Source: Anaerolineae bacterium (lineage in GTDB: Bacteria; Chloroflexota; Anaerolineae; B4-G1; SLSP01). From it: a stretch of DNA of 8,225 nucleotides. The stretch's first letter is position 1; each line of letters begins with the position of its first letter. A program made the translations under genes and the position numbers. A model generated the notes under the pieces. That model did no database searches. It saw nothing but the letters and a program-made list of their open reading frames with translations, and had not been told where the DNA came from. This document shows, piece by piece, positions 5,742 through 8,225 of this stretch. The stretch covers positions 1 to 8,225 of the forward strand of contig JAFGKB010000249.1 in NCBI GenBank assembly GCA_016928755.1. Reading direction: 5' to 3'.

Positions 5742-5876
5742 TCAGAGTATCATCCCTTCTCTGAAGTACAAGTAAGCGTAATCAAAAGAAGTCTGTTGAA
5801 CTTGTTCATTCTTTAGAACAATAATAACAGCACCCCGTCACGGGTTATGCTACAGGTATTAAGAGAAGGGTTTTTT
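5742..5876 (+). ncRNA. Candidate structured RNA or elaborate 3' end of the 60-aa transcript
   Basis: CCCTTCTCT (5754-5762) is the exact complement of AGAGAAGGG (5862-5870), and the right arm is followed at once by TTTTTT (5871-5876), as in a terminator. The 99-nt interior can form further stems: CTGTT (5793-5797) with AACAG (5826-5830), enclosing TTGTTC (5802-5807) with GAACAA (5816-5821), then CCCG-TCA-CGGG (5833-5843). A competing hairpin TCAGAG/CTCTGA (5742-5764) would mask the left arm of the closing helix. I see no protein-coding potential. It may be a separate small RNA or the 3' UTR of the upstream gene. The fold was made by eye. Confidence 0.35.
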
Positions 5877-5877
5877 A

Positions 5878-6375
5878 TTAGTCCTCAGTGTTGTATGTTT
5901 CAGAATCCTCGAGCACCATATTACAAGTTGTCATAGTATCCACGAAAAGCAGCGCTGCCGGAATATTAGGATAACGGGTGTCTTCTTGTGCCGCTGTGGT
6001 GTCGTTATTATGGGTCAACTCATACTCTTGGATCAGTACTGAAGCCGGGATATTCAACCCATGCTCCAAATTACGAATCATACGCAGAGTCAAGGCGCGT
6101 TTACGGTTCATAACCTCAGAAACACGTCCCCGGCTACCAATATAAGGCTCTAAATCACGCCGCGATAAACCGCGGATGTCCATATAGTATTCAATGGCAG
6201 AAATAGGATCAGGCAGTGGAATTGGATAATGATCTGTTTCATAAGCCTCTACTAATGTTGCTAAAACTGCCAATTTATCTGCTTCAGGGGTATTTGGAGC
6301 AGTATCAATCAGCCGGTCAATTTCTTCAAGAGCGGCTTCATAATCTTCTTCTGTTCTAATAGGTTTTACATCCAT
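5878..6375 (-). CDS. higA: HigA-type antitoxin / XRE regulator with a C-terminal extension
   Basis: This is the antitoxin half of a HigBA type II toxin-antitoxin locus (165 aa). Residues 1-60 are the family's helical N-terminus (MDVKPIRTEEDYEAAL, then PEADKLAVLATLVEAYE, HYPIP and PDPISAI). Residues ~65-118 are the XRE HTH (GLSRRDLEPYIGSRGRVSEV, then NRKRALTLRMIRNLEHGL). Usual family members end near IPASVLIQEYEL, about residue 120; here a 45-residue Asn/Thr/Asp/Glu-rich tail (121-165) follows that I do not recognise. The ATG at 6375 has AGGAG 7 nt upstream, and the start is 18 nt after the higB stop remnant, the normal higB-higA spacing. The protein would bind the locus promoter and autorepress. 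With the toxin gene broken it is an orphan and can act only as a regulator or as antidote to another HigB. Confidence 0.92.
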   Translation of the reverse strand: MDVKPIRTEEDYEAALEEIDRLIDTAPNTPEADKLAVLATLVEAYETDHYPIPLPDPISAIEYYMDIRGLSRRDLEPYIGSRGRVSEVMNRKRALTLRMIRNLEHGLNIPASVLIQEYELTHNNDTTAAQEDTRYPNIPAALLFVDTMTTCNMVLEDSETYNTED

Positions 6376-6393
6376 TTTACTTCTCCTAACACA

Positions 6394-6503
6394 TTATATC
6401 AACGCAGCGTCTATGCGGTCATATTGACTGCGCGAAGAGGTTGTTCAGCAGCGGAGTGTATTTGCCAAAACTCTTTAAGTCGTTTGACAGTAATAATATG
6501 CAT
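6394..6503 (-). pseudogene. higB: HigB toxin gene remnant with internal deletion
   Basis: HigB is a RelE-fold mRNA interferase of about 95-105 residues encoded just before higA. Here an ATG at 6503, with AGGA 7 nt upstream, opens a frame reading MHIITVKRLKEFWQIHSAAE and then QPLRA, the typical HigB N-terminus. After PLRA it runs into unrelated codons and a TAG at 6411-6413. In another frame, codons 6426-6394 read QYDRIDAALI followed by TAA, which is the typical HigB C-terminus and ends 18 nt before higA. The two ends meet around 6426-6430 in different frames, so about 60 codons, including the catalytic core, are missing by a deletion that is not a multiple of three. No active toxin can be made from it. 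The promoter and the spacing to higA are intact. Confidence 0.87.
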
Positions 6504-6519
6504 GATTTATTCCTAAGCT

Positions 6520-6548
6520 ATTATACCCTGTTCCCGTTTTGGGATCAA
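6520..6548 (-). promoter_or_regulatory. Promoter of the higBA locus
   Basis: On the minus strand TTGATC (6548-6543), a 17-nt spacer and a perfect TATAAT (6525-6520) lie directly upstream of the higB remnant. The start is expected near 6513, only about ten bases before the higB ATG. The spacer contains the small inverted repeat TCCC-AAAAC-GGGA (6544-6532), a possible HigA operator. Confidence 0.8.
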
Positions 6549-6561
6549 GAGAAGAAGGGGA

Positions 6562-6609
6562 ATTGATGACATGATGTGTAAGATTTATTTTACACATCAT
6601 GTCATCAAT
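6562..6609. repeat. 20-bp perfect inverted repeat with 8-nt loop
   Basis: The 20 bases from 6562 (starting ATTGATGACATG) are the exact reverse complement of 6590-6609 (ending CATGTCATCAAT), with loop GATTTATT. It lies 8 nt past the stop of the SGNH-like gene and just upstream of the higBA promoter. It may be the terminator of the SGNH-like gene: on the minus strand the right arm is followed by a pyrimidine-rich stretch (TTCCCCTTCTTC), but not a pure T-run. The length and perfection of the arms (30% GC) are more than a terminator needs, so a mobile-element or interspersed-repeat origin is an alternative. Confidence 0.9.
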
Positions 6610-6617
6610 CTCACGTA

Positions 6618-8225
6618 TCACGCTTTACGTTTCACCCTCCAACCCATTATCACCATTGCCAACGGCAAAAGGGCTGCCGGACAAAGACCCGTTCCGTTAT
6701 CTTCAGAATCCGTTTCAATGGGTTCTGTTGTCGCAACCGGTTCTGGCCCATCACTTGATTCCGGTTCATCTGGGGTATCTGCAACCGGGGGCGGCTGTAT
6801 GTCACCGGAGATCAAAGCCAAGTCATCAATCCAGAAAACCCCCGCATTAACCGGCACAAAATTAAAGCCTAACCCTACAACTTGTTTAGGGTCAAAGGCG
6901 GGCAATCCGGTGTCGTCGGCCCACTCGGCGCGGGCGAAATCACTCCAAGCGAAGTTAAATTGTACCCAATTCTGAACACTCTCTTCAGGTGTCTCAAAAT
7001 GTACGATAAAAGGCGTTGACGCCTCCGGGTTACCCGCAAGTAACACTAACGCCAGCACTTGTCCGGGTTCCTCAGACTGCAACCAGAAGGAAAGACCATC
7101 AGCACCACTCCAATCCTGGTGACTCTCGAAATAGCGGCCACTGTCACCCCATCCATCTGTTAATATCTCATACGTAATACGCAAAGATGTGTCGCCACTG
7201 TGCGCAACCTGGGTATCCAGTCCCGATTCAACCGTGGAACCTTTATCATCCCCATAAGACTCCCAATAGTTCTCAGCTTCCATAGCGTCAATTACACCCA
7301 ACATAGTGGTATTTGGAGGTTCGTTAATATCCTCAACCGGTGCATCTTGTTCTGGTGTAACGGCAGGGGGTAACTCCTGAACCGGGGTGGCCGTTGGTGG
7401 GTTCTTTACAGGGGGCGAACCGGATTGCCAACGATTAAAATAAACATTCAGCAGCGGGACAAACTCAGCCGTAGCCTTTTGGTGTCCGGCAGTTGTAGGA
7501 TGGCTATCCCCATTAGGGTCAGAAGGATAGGCAGAGAAATCACTAGCTACTGTTTGAGTATGTTCTATCGCGCCATTTACCCAACGATGATGGTTCTCTT
7601 CAGCCGTCAATACATTGTAATAATCGAAAACCGCCACATTGTTATAGGCGTAATCCGACAGCCAATCATTGACCAGCCAATTATTGAAAGCCCGTGCATT
7701 TGCGGCTCTTTGTTTGGGTGCTACAGCATCAGAACCATACTCTCCCTTTGCCATTGGGGGAGCCGTGATAACAATAAAGAGTTTATCCTGACGAGTTTCA
7801 AAATAGGTCAGCAGGTTGTCATAAACTGCCTTAGCGTTGCTGACGGTGTACTCAGCGTTGGGAACCGCGGCCGGTAAATCGTCAGGGGCACCATAAAGGT
7901 CGGAGTTGGGAAAACAGGATTTGAACATGATGATCTGATTCTCCCCGCCGGGACCAGAAGCCAACCGTGACCAGGCCCCAAAATCACCGATGTTCTGGTC
8001 GCTTTCATTATAGAGAGCATCAAGGTAAGTCTCCCGGTCTGGCCCGGTGAACCACTCCGGCCAATTGGGAATGTCGGTGCGGTCACCGATGCTATCCGGT
8101 CCCCATCCGTAGTTAGTGGCACTGACAAAATAGTTATTATCGCGCAGTGCCATGCCAAGGCCGCCATAAGGTTGATCGTTATTGGGATCGGCCAGCCAAT
8201 TACCACCGGTGGAATGATGAATAAA
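6618..8225 (-). CDS. Secreted SGNH-hydrolase-like protein with CIA30/CBM-like domain and C-terminal anchor (5' end outside window)
   Basis: 535 residues are visible; the frame is open to the window edge, so the ATG at 8153 is internal and the signal peptide is off to the right. Residues 1-265 resemble an SGNH/GDSL-type esterase: FIHHSTGGNWL with candidate nucleophile Ser5, NNYFVSATNYGWGPDSIGD, a mid-domain FKSCFPNSDL, FIVITAPPM, and DSHPTTAGHQ with the candidate catalytic His at ~242. A Pro-rich linker (~267-306) leads to a beta-sandwich (~307-474) of CIA30/carbohydrate-binding type (DAMEAENYWESY, SLRITYEI, then FWIDDLALISG). A second Pro/Glu/Asp linker ends in GLCPAALLPLAMVIMGWR and a short KRKA tail, a membrane segment with basic end. 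Probably an extracellular, cell-anchored esterase or polysaccharide-modifying enzyme; the substrate cannot be read from the sequence. It has no evident link to the other genes. Confidence 0.82.
   Translation of the reverse strand, partial: FIHHSTGGNWLADPNNDQPYGGLGMALRDNNYFVSATNYGWGPDSIGDRTDIPNWPEWFTGPDRETYLDALYNESDQNIGDFGAWSRLASGPGGENQIIMFKSCFPNSDLYGAPDDLPAAVPNAEYTVSNAKAVYDNLLTYFETRQDKLFIVITAPPMAKGEYGSDAVAPKQRAANARAFNNWLVNDWLSDYAYNNVAVFDYYNVLTAEENHHRWVNGAIEHTQTVASDFSAYPSDPNGDSHPTTAGHQKATAEFVPLLNVYFNRWQSGSPPVKNPPTATPVQELPPAVTPEQDAPVEDINEPPNTTMLGVIDAMEAENYWESYGDDKGSTVESGLDTQVAHSGDTSLRITYEILTDGWGDSGRYFESHQDWSGADGLSFWLQSEEPGQVLALVLLAGNPEASTPFIVHFETPEESVQNWVQFNFAWSDFARAEWADDTGLPAFDPKQVVGLGFNFVPVNAGVFWIDDLALISGDIQPPPVADTPDEPESSDGPEPVATTEPIETDSEDNGTGLCPAALLPLAMVIMGWRVKRKA

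Noticed and set aside
5831..5845. CCCG-TCA-CGGG as a stand-alone terminator for higA
   Set aside because: The stem is only 4 bp and the minus-strand sequence after it (GTGCTGTTATTATTG) is T-rich but not a T-tract; it is better treated as part of the larger folded segment.
6571..6975. Plus-strand 134-codon ORF starting in the 20-bp inverted repeat
   Set aside because: Low-complexity Ser/Gly/Pro translation antisense to the Pro/Glu linker of the SGNH-like protein; no sign of a real gene.
7425..7877. Plus-strand 150-codon ORF opposite the SGNH-like gene
   Set aside because: It is a shadow of the well-supported minus-strand frame, with no ribosome binding site and no recognisable domain.

Overview
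The window looks like a stretch of bacterial chromosome of medium GC content. My best guess for the host is an anaerobic or facultative member of the Chloroflexota. That guess is an inference. It rests on the flavour of the secreted SGNH/CIA30-type protein with its Cys-Pro C-terminal anchor, the FakB/DegV protein and the small XRE/HigA regulators. No rRNA or other decisive marker is present.

Left part (1-3745, + strand): the end of a [NiFe]-hydrogenase maturation operon, in the order hypF (5' end cut by the window edge), hypC, hypD, hypE. HypF and HypE make the thiocyanate/cyanide ligand from carbamoyl phosphate, and HypC and HypD assemble the Fe(CN)2CO unit. All four keep their signature residues, and hypD and hypE overlap by 8 nt. 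hypA, hypB and the hydrogenase structural genes are not in view. Region 3746-3805 holds two small inverted repeats. It is followed by a convergent degV/fakB-type fatty-acid-binding protein gene (minus strand, start at 4669).

Middle part (4670-5877): a small accessory stretch. A divergent regulatory region leads to a 146-aa regulator that joins an XRE helix-turn-helix to a domain resembling the RNA polymerase alpha C-terminal domain. Its gene has a near-perfect sigma70-type promoter placed so that the transcript should be leaderless. A second excellent promoter, with a palindrome in its spacer and a hairpin at its start site, drives a 60-aa protein of unknown function with a very strong Shine-Dalgarno. 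That ORF ends in a 12-bp tandem repeat. Beyond it lies a segment that can fold into several nested stems closed by a 9-bp helix and followed by T6.

Right part (5878-8225, - strand): a higBA toxin-antitoxin locus in which the antitoxin higA is intact, with an unusual 45-residue tail. The toxin higB survives only as its first ~25 codons joined out of frame to its last ~11 codons, that is, an internal deletion downstream of an intact promoter. A 20-bp perfect inverted repeat separates this from the end of a large secreted SGNH-hydrolase-like protein with a CIA30/CBM-like beta-sandwich and a C-terminal membrane anchor, whose 5' end runs off the window.

The most interesting items are the leaderless XRE-alphaCTD regulator with its neighbouring 60-aa ORF and shared operator-like sites, the deleted higB with retained higA, and the candidate structured RNA at 5742-5876.
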